Shown: positions 48,921 to 59,835 of the stretch, piece after piece
Numbering within the stretch: position 1 is the first letter of the stretch
How the letters are laid out: each line of letters opens with the position of its first letter
NCBI GenBank assembly: GCA_009746045.1
Contig: RPFO01000877.1
Coordinates: 1-64,000, forward strand
From: Mesostigma viride
Taxonomy: Eukaryota > Streptophyta > Mesostigmatophyceae > Mesostigmatales > Mesostigmataceae
Reading direction: 5' to 3'
Length of the DNA: 64,000 nucleotides
Translations under genes and position numbers: made by a program
Notes under the pieces: model-generated
The model's input: only the letters and a program-made list of their open reading frames with translations
What the model was told of the DNA's origin: nothing
Databases searched by the model: none

Positions 48921-49538
48921 TCACACATCAACAACGACCGGTTGCGCGGTGCCAGACGTTTTTACCCAGTGTTCGTAGAGGGCGACGAGGGCGTGCAGCA
49001 GCGCATCTGCGGCGTCGTCCTTCTTGGGCAGGGAGTGGAAGTACTTCATGTACACGGGGTACTTCTCCAGTATCTGCAGCGTCTGGTCGATGGCCACCCT
49101 CTTGTTCCTGCGATACGAGTTCTGGATAGAGCACACGATCTCGGGGCCTGAATAAACCTTCAATTTCTTCAGCGGGGAGGAGAATTGAATTGCCATGGGC
49201 CTCAACAATGGCGAGCAAGAGGGGGCGTGGATGATGTGGGTCTCGAAGAACACCTGGATCGCGTGACTCATCACCTTCATCTTCACGCTTGTCTTCGTCT
49301 GCCTCTCGATAACGACCTTGTCGGCGCACCCGAGCACGTCGATGCGTTTGTACAGCTGCACGGGCAGGTTCCTGCACGCCTCGTCCAGCGTGCGCGCGTT
49401 GAGGTCGATCACTTCCCACCCAAGGATCTCGAACGGCACGCCGCTCGCGTGCTCGTTGCCGGGGCCGTCGCTCAATTTGATCACGCAATAGGCCAGGTTG
49501 GTGATGCCGACGTCGAAACTCAGAACGATCATCCTCAA
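48921..49538 (-). CDS. Poxvirus A22-type Holliday junction resolvase (RuvC fold)
   Basis: 205 codons, ATG at 49538. IVLSFDVGITNLAYCVI holds the first catalytic Asp, KVVIERQTKTSVKMK the Glu, and LPKKDDAADALLHALVAL the last acidic pair. Length and order match the NCLDV resolvase family that resolves replication concatemers. Divergent from 49562 with a 23-bp gap containing TATATATACAC. Confidence 0.88.
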   Translation of the reverse strand: MRMIVLSFDVGITNLAYCVIKLSDGPGNEHASGVPFEILGWEVIDLNARTLDEACRNLPVQLYKRIDVLGCADKVVIERQTKTSVKMKVMSHAIQVFFETHIIHAPSCSPLLRPMAIQFSSPLKKLKVYSGPEIVCSIQNSYRRNKRVAIDQTLQILEKYPVYMKYFHSLPKKDDAADALLHALVALYEHWVKTSGTAQPVVVDV

Positions 49539-49561
49539 TTATATATACACGCTACTATAAT

Positions 49562-50077
49562 ATGTATCCCGTTCAGAGCGTACCAACCGACAACTTTTCC
49601 GGTTTTTACGGAGGCACGTGCCTCACGGTCTCCAGGCCAGGGGACAAAGCGTTTGCGGCGGACATGCACCCGGTGTACCACTCTGTCCTCGCCACGGACA
49701 ACCTTGCGCGCATCCAGGACAGTGTCCGTGTGTCATGGGGGGTGGAAGTTCCAGAACAAGAGGTGGCGCAGATGGTGCGAGCAGTTTACAACATGCGAGG
49801 GGACGCGTCCTACATGGAGAGAGTGCTGGTGCAGAACAACAATTATGGCGGGATCTGGAGTGTTGTGGGCTCCATAAACAGGGACGTGGCGAACAGACTC
49901 GGCAAACAAAACAGCGTGTATTCTAACCTGCCAGACTACGAGCGCTACGCCCGCGTGTTCCTCGGCGACGAACAGCCCGACAACTCGGTGATCCCCCATC
50001 CGTTCTACACGTCTGTTCAGCGCAGTAGGTTCACAGACAACCTCGACGGCTCCAACATCCTCGGGGAGTTCGCTTAA
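49562..50077 (+). CDS. Unknown protein
   Basis: 171 codons, ATG at 49562 close to a TATATATACACGC box. Contains VPEQEVAQMVRAVYNMRGD, MERVLVQNNNYGGIWSVVGS and a Tyr/Pro-rich C-terminus (PHPFYTSVQRSRF). No transmembrane helix. Its place beside the resolvase and its soluble, mixed composition give no clear function. Confidence 0.6.
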   Translation: MYPVQSVPTDNFSGFYGGTCLTVSRPGDKAFAADMHPVYHSVLATDNLARIQDSVRVSWGVEVPEQEVAQMVRAVYNMRGDASYMERVLVQNNNYGGIWSVVGSINRDVANRLGKQNSVYSNLPDYERYARVFLGDEQPDNSVIPHPFYTSVQRSRFTDNLDGSNILGEFA

Positions 50078-50120
50078 ATCGTCTCCCAAGTTTTGTCATG
50101 TACTATGTATCAACTGAGAC

Positions 50121-50775
50121 ATGGAGGCGCGCGGCAAGTTTGTCAACATGGGCGTAGGCGCTCCCATTCTCTTGACGGAGGAGGAACACGCCTCCTTCCA
50201 GGCCACCGGCGCCATGCCCGCCTGGGCGGGTGGGGACGCGACGCCCAGCGCCCCACCCGCTCCTGTCCCAGTTTCCGACGCGTTTGATTCCGCGCTGGAC
50301 AAGCCTGTGCCCCCCCCGCTGCGAGCAAACCAACGCAAGAGGCAAAGGCCGACCCCCCTCACCTGCACGTCCCCGGACAGCACTACGCGGTCGTGAGCGT
50401 CGTCGTGCCCCCCCAGAGCAATCACATGGCTCTCAAGCTGCGAGGCGTCTTTGACACCACAGACAAGGCGTCCGCACACGCAAAGGAGCTCATGAACCAC
50501 GACCCCAACTTTGACATCTTCGTGGTCGCCATGTACAACTGGCTGGTGCTCCCGCTGCCAGACGACATCAGGGGGGACATCAAGCACGAGTACGTGGACG
50601 AACGGATGGCGAAGATCATGGAAATTACAAGGAGGAGCGAGAGAGGGTGAGGAGTTTCAACGAAAAGCGCATGCAGGACACGAGACAGGCCGGGGAGGCG
50701 GGGGAGCTCGGCGACATTCAAGAGGACGTCGCCGTCAAGACCGAGATCTGTCTCGGCGAGGCCGAAAGCGCGTAG
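50121..50775 (+). CDS. Conserved NCLDV-type protein (DUF5832-like), frame-broken
   Basis: ATG at 50121. The first 75 codons (EARGKFVNMGVGAPI) are followed by a slip at the C6 run 50353-50358, after which the core reads MALKLRGVFDTTDKASAHAK, DPNFDIFVVAMYNWLVLPLP and YVDERMAKIM. A second slip near 50625-50635 leads to a charged helical tail ending at TAG 50773-50775. The FDIFVVAMYNWLVLPLPDD pattern is characteristic of a small hypothetical family in many NCLDVs. Confidence 0.6.
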
Positions 50776-50781
50776 GCCAGA

Positions 50782-51000
50782 TCAACCCACGAACATCGGC
50801 CCCATGGCCCCGCCCGCGTCCGACGCCGCCGAACTAAACGAGCCGCCCTGTGGGCGAGAAGGAGAACGGCGCCAAACCAGATAGACACCTACGGCCACGG
50901 CTACCAACGCTACAACCGTAACCGCGCTCACACCCGGTTGCGCGTTGCGCTGTCGCCCATTGTTTGGCTCATTGTTTGGTATGGAATGCGGATTGATCAT
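50782..51000 (-). CDS. Small single-pass membrane protein
   Basis: 72 codons, ATG at 51000. Asn/Pro-rich N-terminus, then a transmembrane helix (SAVTVVALVAVAVGVYLVW) and a basic, Ser/Gly-rich tail. Converges with 50121-50775, 6 bp apart. Resembles small virion membrane proteins; no named family. Confidence 0.55.
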   Translation of the reverse strand: MINPHSIPNNEPNNGRQRNAQPGVSAVTVVALVAVAVGVYLVWRRSPSRPQGGSFSSAASDAGGAMGPMFVG

Positions 51001-51048
51001 GGCTCGTATACTTGTATATTCAATAATAAAATGAGTGAACCCGACGCA

Positions 51049-51558
51049 TTAACATCTGCACAACTCCTCTCCAGGTTGTAGATTCGATGTCGAGTAGTAC
51101 GGCCTCCCGCACCCCCTGCACATGACCATGTACTGCCTGGGCGACTCCTGGCAAAAGCACTCCACCCACGTGTCGCACGGTAGGTGGACGGCCAGATTAA
51201 ACTCGTCCGGCGTGATCGATTGCACCTTCGTCGGATTTTCGCCGTCGTCAAACGTCTTTATAATCAGCACGTCACCGCTGATGGGGCGTGACAGCACCTT
51301 GCTCGCCAAGGTGTTTTTCCCCTTGTCCGGGTTGGCAAAGTACACGCCCACGGAGACGGGCGTCTTAATGGACAGCGGCTTGAAGATGTCGTACAGCTCG
51401 GGCCTGCCCCCCAGTTTGTTTGCGATCTCTTCGTAGCTCCACGCAACTTTCATGGAGTGGAAGGTCACGCAATCCAGCGACTGCTGAGGGATGACCACGC
51501 AATTGGGGCCGTTTAAGGTGTCATCATTGTTATCGCTCCTACTTATTATATCCCACAT
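51049..51558 (-). CDS. Unknown protein with C-terminal zinc ribbon
   Basis: Start at the ATG at 51558 (MWDIISRSDNNDD); the frame extends to a TTG at 51654 inside the divergent gene. C-terminus: VECFCQ, MCRGCGRPY and LCRC form a Cys-rich ribbon. Centre: KVAWSYEEIANKLGG and KTPVSVGVYFANPDKGKNT. About 169 residues. Overlaps the divergent ATG at 51557 by 2 bp. Confidence 0.55.
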   Translation of the reverse strand: MWDIISRSDNNDDTLNGPNCVVIPQQSLDCVTFHSMKVAWSYEEIANKLGGRPELYDIFKPLSIKTPVSVGVYFANPDKGKNTLASKVLSRPISGDVLIIKTFDDGENPTKVQSITPDEFNLAVHLPCDTWVECFCQESPRQYMVMCRGCGRPYYSTSNLQPGEELCRC

Positions 51559-51970
51559 GTCTCGTCCCAGAGCCCCGTTCACGGCGAGCCGTGCGTACTC
51601 AATGTCTAGAGAATCCGAACGAGGCAGCCGCGCGGTCGAGGACAGGCTCCTCAACGCGGCGGAGACTATAATTGAGTCCAGCGCTCGCCAGGGACGACAG
51701 TTCGCCTTCTACACGGTCCCTGTCTACCAGTTCGGACTGCCCATGTACTCGCCCACGGAGATAGTGAAGCACGTGGGCAAACGGCTGTTCAGGAGGGGGT
51801 TCAGGATAAAGCAGGTGGGGAAATGCGCCCTGTATATCGAGTGGGGGCCAGAGAAGAAGGCGGAAAGCAAGACGAGCAATACCACAACGTCCTCCTCGGA
51901 CGCCGTGCGCAGATTGGCGATAGCGCTCAGCCACAACCGCGGACGCTGTGGACTACCCACAAAACAATGA
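51557..51970 (+). CDS. Unknown protein
   Basis: Start at the ATG at 51557 just after TTATTATATCCCAC. 137 residues: NAAETIIESSARQGRQFAFY, PVYQFGLPMYSPTEIVKHVG and RRGFRIKQVGKCALYIEWG, then a Ser/Thr-rich tail. The middle looks like a compact mixed alpha/beta domain. No family recognised. Confidence 0.55.
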   Translation: MSRPRAPFTASRAYSMSRESERGSRAVEDRLLNAAETIIESSARQGRQFAFYTVPVYQFGLPMYSPTEIVKHVGKRLFRRGFRIKQVGKCALYIEWGPEKKAESKTSNTTTSSSDAVRRLAIALSHNRGRCGLPTKQ

Positions 51971-52337
51971 GACCGAGCATGAGTTCGCCAATTGTTTCTT
52001 CATTAAAAATAAGTAAGTCAATTCCCATTTCATCCAGAACATTCCTCAACGACAGAATTCCTACCGCATCACTAGCTGTCTTCAACGCCCGGGGTGGGCA
52101 CCGGGGTTGTTGGGGAGTACGGATCGCACGGCCAACGAATTAGCCGACCACGCTGGATGCGCCCTAAATACAGATGTCATGACAGGCAGCGCTTTACCAT
52201 ATCCCCTGCATTTTATTTGAATGCTACCTATAGACAATGGACGCCCCCATGGGATGTGTGCGCGCGCACACGCGGTTCATGCAGAGTGGAGCCCGGCACA
52301 CCGTGTTCGTGCACGTCGCATCTACTGCGCGCAACGT
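51971..52337. other. No supported gene
   Basis: Between two converging genes. Only short frames occur (for example 34 codons from an ATG at about 52237). Contains GC-rich GGGTGGGCACCGGGGTTG and an alternating GTGTGCGCGCGCACACG tract near 52257-52274 that could form a hairpin. No RNA gene seen. Confidence 0.4.
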
Positions 52338-54462
52338 CTAGCTGGGCATGCTGTCGTTGAAGGCAGCGTTCATGTCGGGGTTCTCCATGTCGAAGTCCAC
52401 GCCGTAGACGTAGAAGCCCCTCTTACGGTGCATGGAGTTGCGTGGGTAGGTCTTTGTGACCTTCTCGAAGACCACGCGGATGCGGAACTCGGAGAACACG
52501 TGCTTGTAGTAGTCATCGTCGAGCGTCGCCTTGAGACGCCTGTCGCGCCCCATCAGCCACTCCTGGTACTTGCGCTGGAAGATCTCCCACGGCACGTAGA
52601 GCTCGTCGCCCCTCTCCACCCACGACACGGTGGTCAGGAAGGTCATGAGGGGTTGGTGGACTGCTGGGACTCGTTCCTCCACGCGTGGAACTCGGGGGGA
52701 GGATCTCGTGCACCTCCCTCGCGCCCAGCTTCTGCGTGAACGCGCGGAAGGCGCGGTTGCCCTTGACGATGATCAGGCCCATGTCACGCTCGATCTTCTT
52801 GTCCATCATGGTGTCCTGCCCCTGCGGCTTCTTGTCGAACGGGAAGATGATGAGCCGGCGAAACACGGCGCCAGCGTTGTCGCCCTTCCAGAAGGCACGG
52901 TTGCCGGCAGCCAGGAAAGGCGCCTTCCACACGGCCGACACCGCGTCCTTGTGCTTGCGCGCCATGTTAAGGCGCTCCCCGCTGACCAGCGAGAGGAACT
53001 CGGACTGGGAGAGCGAGAACGACTCGTTCAGCTCGTAGCTGTATATGGCGAACTTGTCCAGGTGCTGCGACAGGCCGAACACCGACTCGATGTTGTTGGA
53101 CACCACGCCCGCGTCTTCGCCGTACAGCAACTCGACGATCTTCACGAGCGTGGACTTGCCCGAGCCGGCTATTCCCTTGAAGTACGCCATGACGTCGTTG
53201 CCGGACAGCTCCTTGGTGTCGTACAGCATCCTGCCCACGCACAGCGCCCAGTAGGCGTTGACAACGAGGGGTCCGAACTCCTGGTCGTCCAGGATCTTGT
53301 GCACCGGCTCGACCGCGATGTCCTGCCACCCCCCCGTCTCGTAGTCACCCTTGAACTGGTCGTCCTCGAACAGGTCCAGCGGCAGGGTGATGTCGGGGAA
53401 GTACCTGCACGCGCCCACATCGTCCGACAGGTCCTCGGCCGGGTACGGATAGAAACAGTCGTCGTCCGCCTTGTATATCCCGTTATTGAACGCGAATACG
53501 TGGCGGTCGCGCGGTCGGACGGGGAAGTCGCACGTGGACGAGCAGCTGATGACCTCGATGACCTTCTTGCGCGTGCCGGCCTCGCGCGTGGCCATCCTCC
53601 ACAGGACGGGTTCCTGCATGTCCGTCTCCTTCGCCACCCACTCGGTGACGGTGGTGAATCGCTCCCAGTAGTGCGTGTCGTGCCCTTCGGCGGTCTTGAC
53701 GCGCCTGTAGACCCCCTCGTCCCCATCCGGACCTCTGCGCACCCCTGCCACATACCACTTGTTGGTGAGGATCACGAGCAGCTTCTGGAAATCGTTGATC
53801 TCTCCGCAGCCGCCGCTGAGCCGCACCATCATCTTCACGAGCTGCTCGCGCACCTTCGGAGATACGCGTGTCTCCATGATGCTGCAGATGCCCTCCCTCA
53901 TGGTGAAAATGCGGGCACTTGCGTTGTACATCACCTCCATCATGGAGAAGTCCTGCACCTCCTCCATCCTGGCCACGACGGCGTGCAGCCTCGAAATAGC
54001 GGCCGTCATGCGCTTGTTGAGACGCTCGTAGACCCCCTCCACGTCCTGGCAGTGGTATGCGGTGTCCAGGCACTCGGACAGCTTAAATCTGAGGTCATCC
54101 TCCTCCTCCATGGCTTCGGGGGCGGGGTTGTAAAGTCCAAAAACGTCACTCAAAATGTCCGCGGGGTGCGCATCCACCACTCCAGTCTTCACCATGCGTG
54201 CAAAATCGAGGCAGCGCGCAGTGTCGTATCTCGCGACCTCCGTGATGAACCCTACCACGCTCTCTTCGTCTGCCAGGAGCCCCCTGAACTCCCGCATTGA
54301 AAAGGCGGGCTGGTCGGGTGCATCGGACGCCTGCCCCCCGCGCTGTGAGTTTTCATGGGGAATGCTGGAATGCCCAGGGGATCCTGGCTGAGAGTGCGTA
54401 TCTCCGCCATTTTCGGACTCTTCGCCGACCCTCCTTCGTTTGTTTCCATTGTCTGAATCCAT
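52338..54462 (-). CDS. D5-type SF3 helicase, frame-broken near the C-terminus
   Basis: Replicative helicase working with the separately encoded primase. ATG at 54462. The first 330 residues are helical with a D5_N-like part (DRHVFAFNNGIYKADDDCFY). AYFKGIAGSGKSTLVKIVELL is Walker A; NNIESVFGLSQHLDKFAIYS and ELNESFSLSQSEFLSLVSGE cover Walker B; LAAGNRAFWKGDNAGAVFRR is motif C with the arginine finger. After about 52700 the frame slips twice (G6 at 52694-52699, G4 at 52649-52652) and ends in the 52338-52682 frame (ELYVPWEIFQRKYQEWLMG). Full length about 708 residues. Confidence 0.88.
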
Positions 54463-54559
54463 AAATCGGACAGCCCCTGAGCGTGTGTTGCATGCACTTG
54501 TGGATGGGTGGGGGTGTGTCTTGTCTCATTCTCCATTCATTCTCCATACATATACAACA

Positions 54560-54850
54560 CAAATTTCTGCAGATCTAGTCGAACAACCGGCGACAGGGCC
54601 TTGCTGACGTGTCACCCGCGGATCTCGACCAAGATCTCTGGGTGTGTGGCTGAAGATCCGCGGGAAGATCTCAGATCTTACACGTCACCCCCTGAAAAGA
54701 TCTTGCTGACTCGCCATATGCGTCAGAGATCTCTGTCCAGTTACAGATCTCTGACTCATCGTACGGCCAGCTGAGATCTCGCCAAGATCTGTGTGACTAG
54801 ACAACTGGCATGGATCTAGATCTCTTGCGGCGTCATCCGTCGGTTACGCC
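54560..54850. promoter_or_regulatory. AGATCT-rich divergent intergenic region
   Basis: Between the divergent D5 helicase and the gene at 54952. About ten AGATCT or GATCT palindromes fall in 290 bp, some paired (GAAGATCTCAGATCTTAC, CAGAGATCTCTGTCC, ATGGATCTAGATCTC). The same motif dominates the 46-bp repeats at 46629-46812. It may bind a dimeric viral regulator. Confidence 0.5.
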
Positions 54851-54951
54851 ACACATGCACTTTCAAAAAAGGGGCAAGGGTAAAAGGCATTGTCACAGTC
54901 AAAAAAGACACACAATCCGCCATAGCCCCCTCCCAGTCGCCTGTTTTTCTC

Positions 54952-55931
54952 ATGGATTCCGAGATAAGGGTCCATTTCGAGGAGTGCTTTTTGCTGCAGT
55001 ACGATGATGGTCTGTATTATTATTACAGGCTGAACCCTGAACTGGATGGCAAGGGCTTCCAGGTGGACACGCGTGCTACCGTGCGGGTCCGCAAGTCGGA
55101 TCTAAAGTTTAACGGCCCCGAGCTCATGCACTCTCTTTCTAACGGCACCAAGCCCTTCAAGGACTTTTTGGGAGACGAACGCGTGCTCCGTTACATAAGA
55201 AAGGTGGGGGGGAGCGGGGACCCCAACGCTTTTTACAACGTTAACATCAACGGCACAACACACAAGGTGTCCAGAAATGTTATGGATGTGTGTGACTGCC
55301 TGGGAATCTCCACACCTCCAGTGTGGATACACGCTCTGCTGGCCCAGAAGCTCGGTGAATGGGTGGAGCCGATGTGCCTGGTGTTCGCCATGAATTTGGT
55401 GGAGAAGATCGCGTGCGATAACAAGCAGAAGGTGCTCGACGACCCTCTCGGATCCCTTGCTTACCAGAACGGTTTCGAGAAGACAGAAGACAAGGCTGTT
55501 GTGGAGGCGTCCGACGGCACCACCTATCGCCTGCCAACGGGGCGGGTGGGAGCGCGCGCAAGAGGGCGGCCAAGGAGGCATTCCAGGCACACACGGGCGA
55601 GTCGGTCAGCAACAAGGTGCAGTGCACTGACCTGGAAAGTGTGCGCGCGGAGCTGCAGATGAACGAGATGAGACGCATGTCGGACATCAACATCAGGCAG
55701 ATGGAGCGCACGGCATTGTACCACCTGACATGCGTGGAGAGCGAGACGCGCCTCAAGCGTTTCAGGCACATGCTGGACATGATCAGGGTGTTCTACGAGT
55801 CCGAGGACAGCCCCGGTCCCATTTGCATGGATGATGACGAGGCAGCCCGCTGCAACGTCCTTTTCAAGAACGTGTTCTTTGAGGCATTCTCTGCGGGGGA
55901 GACCTTCGTGGCAAGTTCTCAGATGCACTGA
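54952..55931 (+). CDS. KilA/BRO-like regulator candidate, frame-broken
   Basis: ATG at 54952. N-terminal part YYYYRLNPELDGKGFQVD; then FYNVNINGTTHKVSRNVMDV with CLGISTPPVWIHALLAQKLG and MCLVFAMNLVEKIACDNKQK, a layout resembling MSV199/KilA-type domains and comparable to IGISPPKVYWSRIG in 31604-32484. The frame moves near 55545 and continues (SARKRAAKEAFQAHTGE ... MERTALYHLTCVESETR) to the TGA at 55929-55931. The C-terminal half is helical. DNA binding is inferred only from this resemblance. Confidence 0.5.
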
Positions 55932-55987
55932 ACAGTTCAGATCTCGGTAATAATTTTAACATTGTTGTGTATTGTATAATACCAATC

Positions 55988-56308
55988 ATGGACTCAATGG
56001 TTGCTCAAGACGCACTGTCCTCAGCCACATCCATATTCTCAACACTCGTCCCGTTCGTCCTTCTCACAGACTTCCCGACGGACGTCCCACTCGTAAAGTC
56101 TATCATTGTGTTTGCGGGCGCTTACAGAGCCGTACCTAAAATCGATGTATCTATCTTGATAACGGGGTTGTACTTCCTCGCGCAGGCCATTTTGCCAGAC
56201 ATTAAGAACAAACTAGTTCCCGCGGTGAACACTAACACAGGGGCGGCAGGACAGCCGGGAGCATCACATGGCAACGTTCAGCGACCTCCCGCCCGAGCTG
56301 GTAGATAA
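55988..56308 (+). CDS. Small membrane protein
   Basis: Start at the ATG at 55988 (MDSMVAQDALSS), after a TATTGTATAATACC box. Hydrophobic segments IFSTLVPFVLLTDFP, KSIIVFAGAYRAV and DVSILITGLYFLAQAILP suggest two or three membrane helices. The last 41 bp overlap the F-box gene in another frame. Function unknown. Confidence 0.55.
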   Translation: MDSMVAQDALSSATSIFSTLVPFVLLTDFPTDVPLVKSIIVFAGAYRAVPKIDVSILITGLYFLAQAILPDIKNKLVPAVNTNTGAAGQPGASHGNVQRPPARAGR

Positions 56309-57274
56309 GATATTCAGTTCCTTGCCCGCTGCGGACGTGTGCAGGTCCCGGGTGTCCAACGAGACCAACCAGGTGTTCAAGGATTACTTCTCAGGGGTTC
56401 ACTTTTTGACACAGGTGCCAAACGACCCGCGATTCGACGTACCGGACGACGGCGTGATGTCCGTGCTCGGACAGGTAACCAGTTACCTGAAGGTGTATGG
56501 GATCAAGAGCGTCTTGCAGTGCATGCGCAAGGTGGAAAACAGGTATTACACCATCCAGGGGATGGAGGAGACGTACATCCGGTACGTGCTAGAGGCGGTC
56601 AACCACCTGTTCCCTCGTACGCCTACGGGTGAGCGCATCACGATCGGCACCGCGCACGACGTTTACTCCATCCCCGCCAGCCTCGAGGATGCCGGTCATC
56701 GGCGAGTGTCCAGGGAGGCGGCGGATGGTCTCAAGAAACTGCAGGAGGTGTTGTGGGGGGCGTCAGAGAACCGCGTGGGTACGCGGCCGGCACGCGTTCG
56801 TACATAACTCCCGACGATCACAAGCAGTACGCCCACATGAACGCGTGGCTGCCGTCCCTCGACGGCGGCGGCAAGCGCGTGGTGTTTTGCATCGACAGCA
56901 TGCACAGGATGTGGGGCGTCGTCCCGTCTCGGTCGTTCATTTGCCTCAAGGACATCGCGGTGATGGTGGACAGGCGGGGTGAGGCGTACGTGACCCAGGC
57001 ATGGAACGACGCGTTCGACCTGGAGCTGACGTACTTCAACACCGACCCGATTCTCGCCATGTCGCGGTGGACGCCCGCCAACCGTTGTTTGTTCTGCAAT
57101 CGCTGGCTGAATAGGCCATTCGACTGGTTCAGGCGAAGCGGCAGCGGGTGTCGCAGCAGGTACGCGAGGGGCATCGACCGTTTCAGGGGTGGTTTTACCG
57201 GATTAGGATACATTTTTTTGTCTAGGATACATTTGATGCACTGTGCAGTTTTCAGATGTGTTTGTGGGGGTTGA
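56268..57274 (+). CDS. F-box protein, frame-broken
   Basis: ATG at 56268. FSDLPPELVDKIFSSLPAAD with VCRSRVSN and FKDYF is an F-box at residues 4-42, which would recruit SKP1 and a cullin ligase. The body has VLGQVTSYLKVYGIKSVLQC. At about 56775 the frame moves (GTRSYITPDDHKQYAHMNAW) and runs to 57274, including CLFCNRWLNRPFDWFRRSGS, a Cys-rich end. The far C-terminus after about 57190 is hydrophobic and may not be native. Probably redirects host ubiquitination. Confidence 0.75.
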
Positions 57275-57691
57275 TTGCGCCTAGCATGCATTTTATTGAA
57301 GCAATGAGTTTCCCAAGATATACATTATATAAACTAAGACAATTGACCCATTAACGCAATGAGACAACATATGCCAATTGAAGGCTGCCCGCAACTTTAT
57401 TCCAAGCTCATTATTATATGATTCCAAGACCATAACTCTTCCAAGACCGTACATCTTCAAGATATAGCACTACAGACACCCACGCGGCTTCCGCGGTCAT
57501 CACGCTCCTCCTCCAAGACAACTCAACCTTACAGGACGTTGGGCCATCATACGTCCGGAATAATTGTGTCACTTATTACATAACCAAACTTTTTGAGGGA
57601 TCGCCATGGTTGCATGGTTTCAACACATGCGCCCTGCACTCATGTGCATCAAAGGTGTTGCGTAGTGCCAACTCAGTGTCAAAGAAATGAT
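57275..57691. other. AT-rich non-coding stretch; likely virus/host junction zone
   Basis: Clearly more AT-rich than the viral genes. No ORF of interest, no tRNA. The viral F-box gene ends just before it and the eukaryote-type spliced gene ends just after it, so the join must lie here or close by. I see no obvious terminal repeat or target-site duplication. Confidence 0.45.
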
Positions 57692-59705
57692 TCAATAATA
57701 TTTCCCGTATGGCCATGAAGGCCCACATGAGTTAAACATGGCCGAGAGTGATTGCATCATCCTTCTTGGCGACATCGGTCTTGACGACGTCGATGGGGAA
57801 GACGGCAGCACCTGCATGTGAACAAAAGAATCCATGAACTGTGGCATCCAAAGGCAACAACATATTAGCATCCCATTGAACACGAAGCCACGCTGACCCG
57901 GCCATCCAGCCGCCCACGCAGCCACAGAGCCAGCCAGCCACGCAGTGACGCACCCACCCAGCCACACATCCACGCATCCACGCACCCGGCACCCCCCCCC
58001 CCCCAGCCAGCCACGCAGCCACGCAGCCACGCAGCCACGCAGCAGCGCAGCCACGCAGCCACACAGCCACGCACCCTCCTTTCCAGCCACGCAGCCACGC
58101 AGCCACGCAGCCACGCAGCCACGCAGCCACGCAGCCACGCAGCCACGCAGCCACGCAGCCACGCAGCCACGCAGCCACGCAGCCACGCAGCAGCGCAGCT
58201 ACGCAGCCACACAGCCACGCACCCTCCTTTCCAGCCAAGCAGCCACGCAGCCACGCAGCCACGCAGCCACGCAGCAGCGCAGCCACGCAGCCACACAGCC
58301 ACGCACCCTCCTTTCCAGCCACGCAGCCACGCAGCCACGCAGCCACGCAGCCACGCAGCCACGCAGCCACGCAGCCACGCAGCCACGCAGCCACGCAGCC
58401 ACGCAGCCACGCAGCAGCGCAGCCACGCAGCCACGCAGCCACGCAGCCACGCAGCAGCGCAGCTACGCAGCCACACAGCCACGCACCCTCCTTTCCAGCC
58501 AAGCAGCCACGCAGCCACGCAGCCACGCAGCCACGCAGCCACGCAGCAGCGCAGCCACGCAGCCACACAGCCACGCACCCTCCTTTCCAGCCACGCAGCC
58601 ACGCAGCCACGCAGCAGCGCAGCCACGCAGCCACACAGCCACGCACCCTCCTTTCCAGCCAAGCAGCCACGCAGCCACGCAGCCACGCAGCCACGCAGCC
58701 ACGCAGCAGCGCAGCCACGCAGCCACACAGCCACGCAGCCACGCAGCCACGCAGCAGCGCAGCCACGCAGCCACGCAGCCACGCAGCCACGCAGCAGCGC
58801 AGCCACGCAGCCACACAGCCACGCACCCTCCTTTCCAGCCACGCAGCCACGCAGCCACGCAGCCACGCAGCAGCGCAGCCACGCAGCCACACAGCCACGC
58901 ACCCTCCTTTCCAGCCAAGCAGCCACGCAGCCACGCAGCAGCGCAGCCACGCAGCCACACAGCCACGCACCCTCCTTTCCAGCCAAGCAGCCACGCAGCC
59001 ACGCAGCCACGCAGCCACGCAGCCACGCAGCCACGCAGCAGCGCAGCCACGCAGCCACACAGCCACGCAGCCACGCAGCCACGCAGCAGCGCAGCCACGC
59101 AGCCACGCAGCAGCGCAGCCACGCAGCCACACAGCCACGCACCCTCCTTTCCAGCCACGCAGCCACGCAGCCACGCAGCCACGCAGCCACGCAGCAGCGC
59201 AGCCACGCAGCCACACAGCCACGCACCCTCCTTTCCAGCCACGCAGCCACGCAGCCACGCAGCCACGCAGCCACGCAGCCACGCAGCCACGCAGCCACGC
59301 AGCCACGCAGCCACGCAGCAGCGCAGCCACGCAGCCACGCAGCAGCGCAGCCACGCAGCCACACAGCCACGCACCCTCCTTTCCAGCCAAGCAGCCACGC
59401 AGCCACGCAGCAGCGCAGCCACGCAGCCACGCAGCAGCGCAGCCACGCAGCCACACAGCCACGCACCCTCCTTTCCAGCCAAGCAGCCACGCAGTCACAC
59501 AGTCAAACCCCCCCTGCACCCCCCCCCCCACACCCCCCCCACCCACCCACTCAACACTACACGAATGACTCACAAAGAACTGCTGCACCACCGATGATCC
59601 CTGCGGGAACTGCTCTGCTGCCGACGGTCCCTGCGAAAACTGCTGCAGTGCCGACAATGCCTGTGGAAACTGCGACATTGCCGACGCTGCCTGCGGGAAC
59701 TGAAG

Positions 59706-59759
<54 letters not shown>

Positions 59760-59796
59760 AGTTGTTGCTGCAGTTGTTGCTGCAGTTGCTGCTGCA

Positions 59797-59835
<39 letters not shown>

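Noticed and set aside
29270-52682. Pseudogenisation of an old endogenous virus as the cause of all frameshifts
   Set aside because: Apart from one TGA TAA pair near 41632, breaks are single-base losses in homopolymers, and host-type exon and palindrome arms show the same; substitution-type decay is lacking.
57275-57691. Target-site duplication or terminal repeat marking viral integration
   Set aside because: I compared sequence near 57.3-57.7 kb with that near 1.98 and 8.08 kb by eye and found no convincing match.
57732-59678. 648-residue Trp/Cys/Ala-rich ORF on the minus strand and its plus-strand partner
   Set aside because: An 8-bp repeat is open in every frame; the array fits an intron bounded by GTGAGT and TGCAG.
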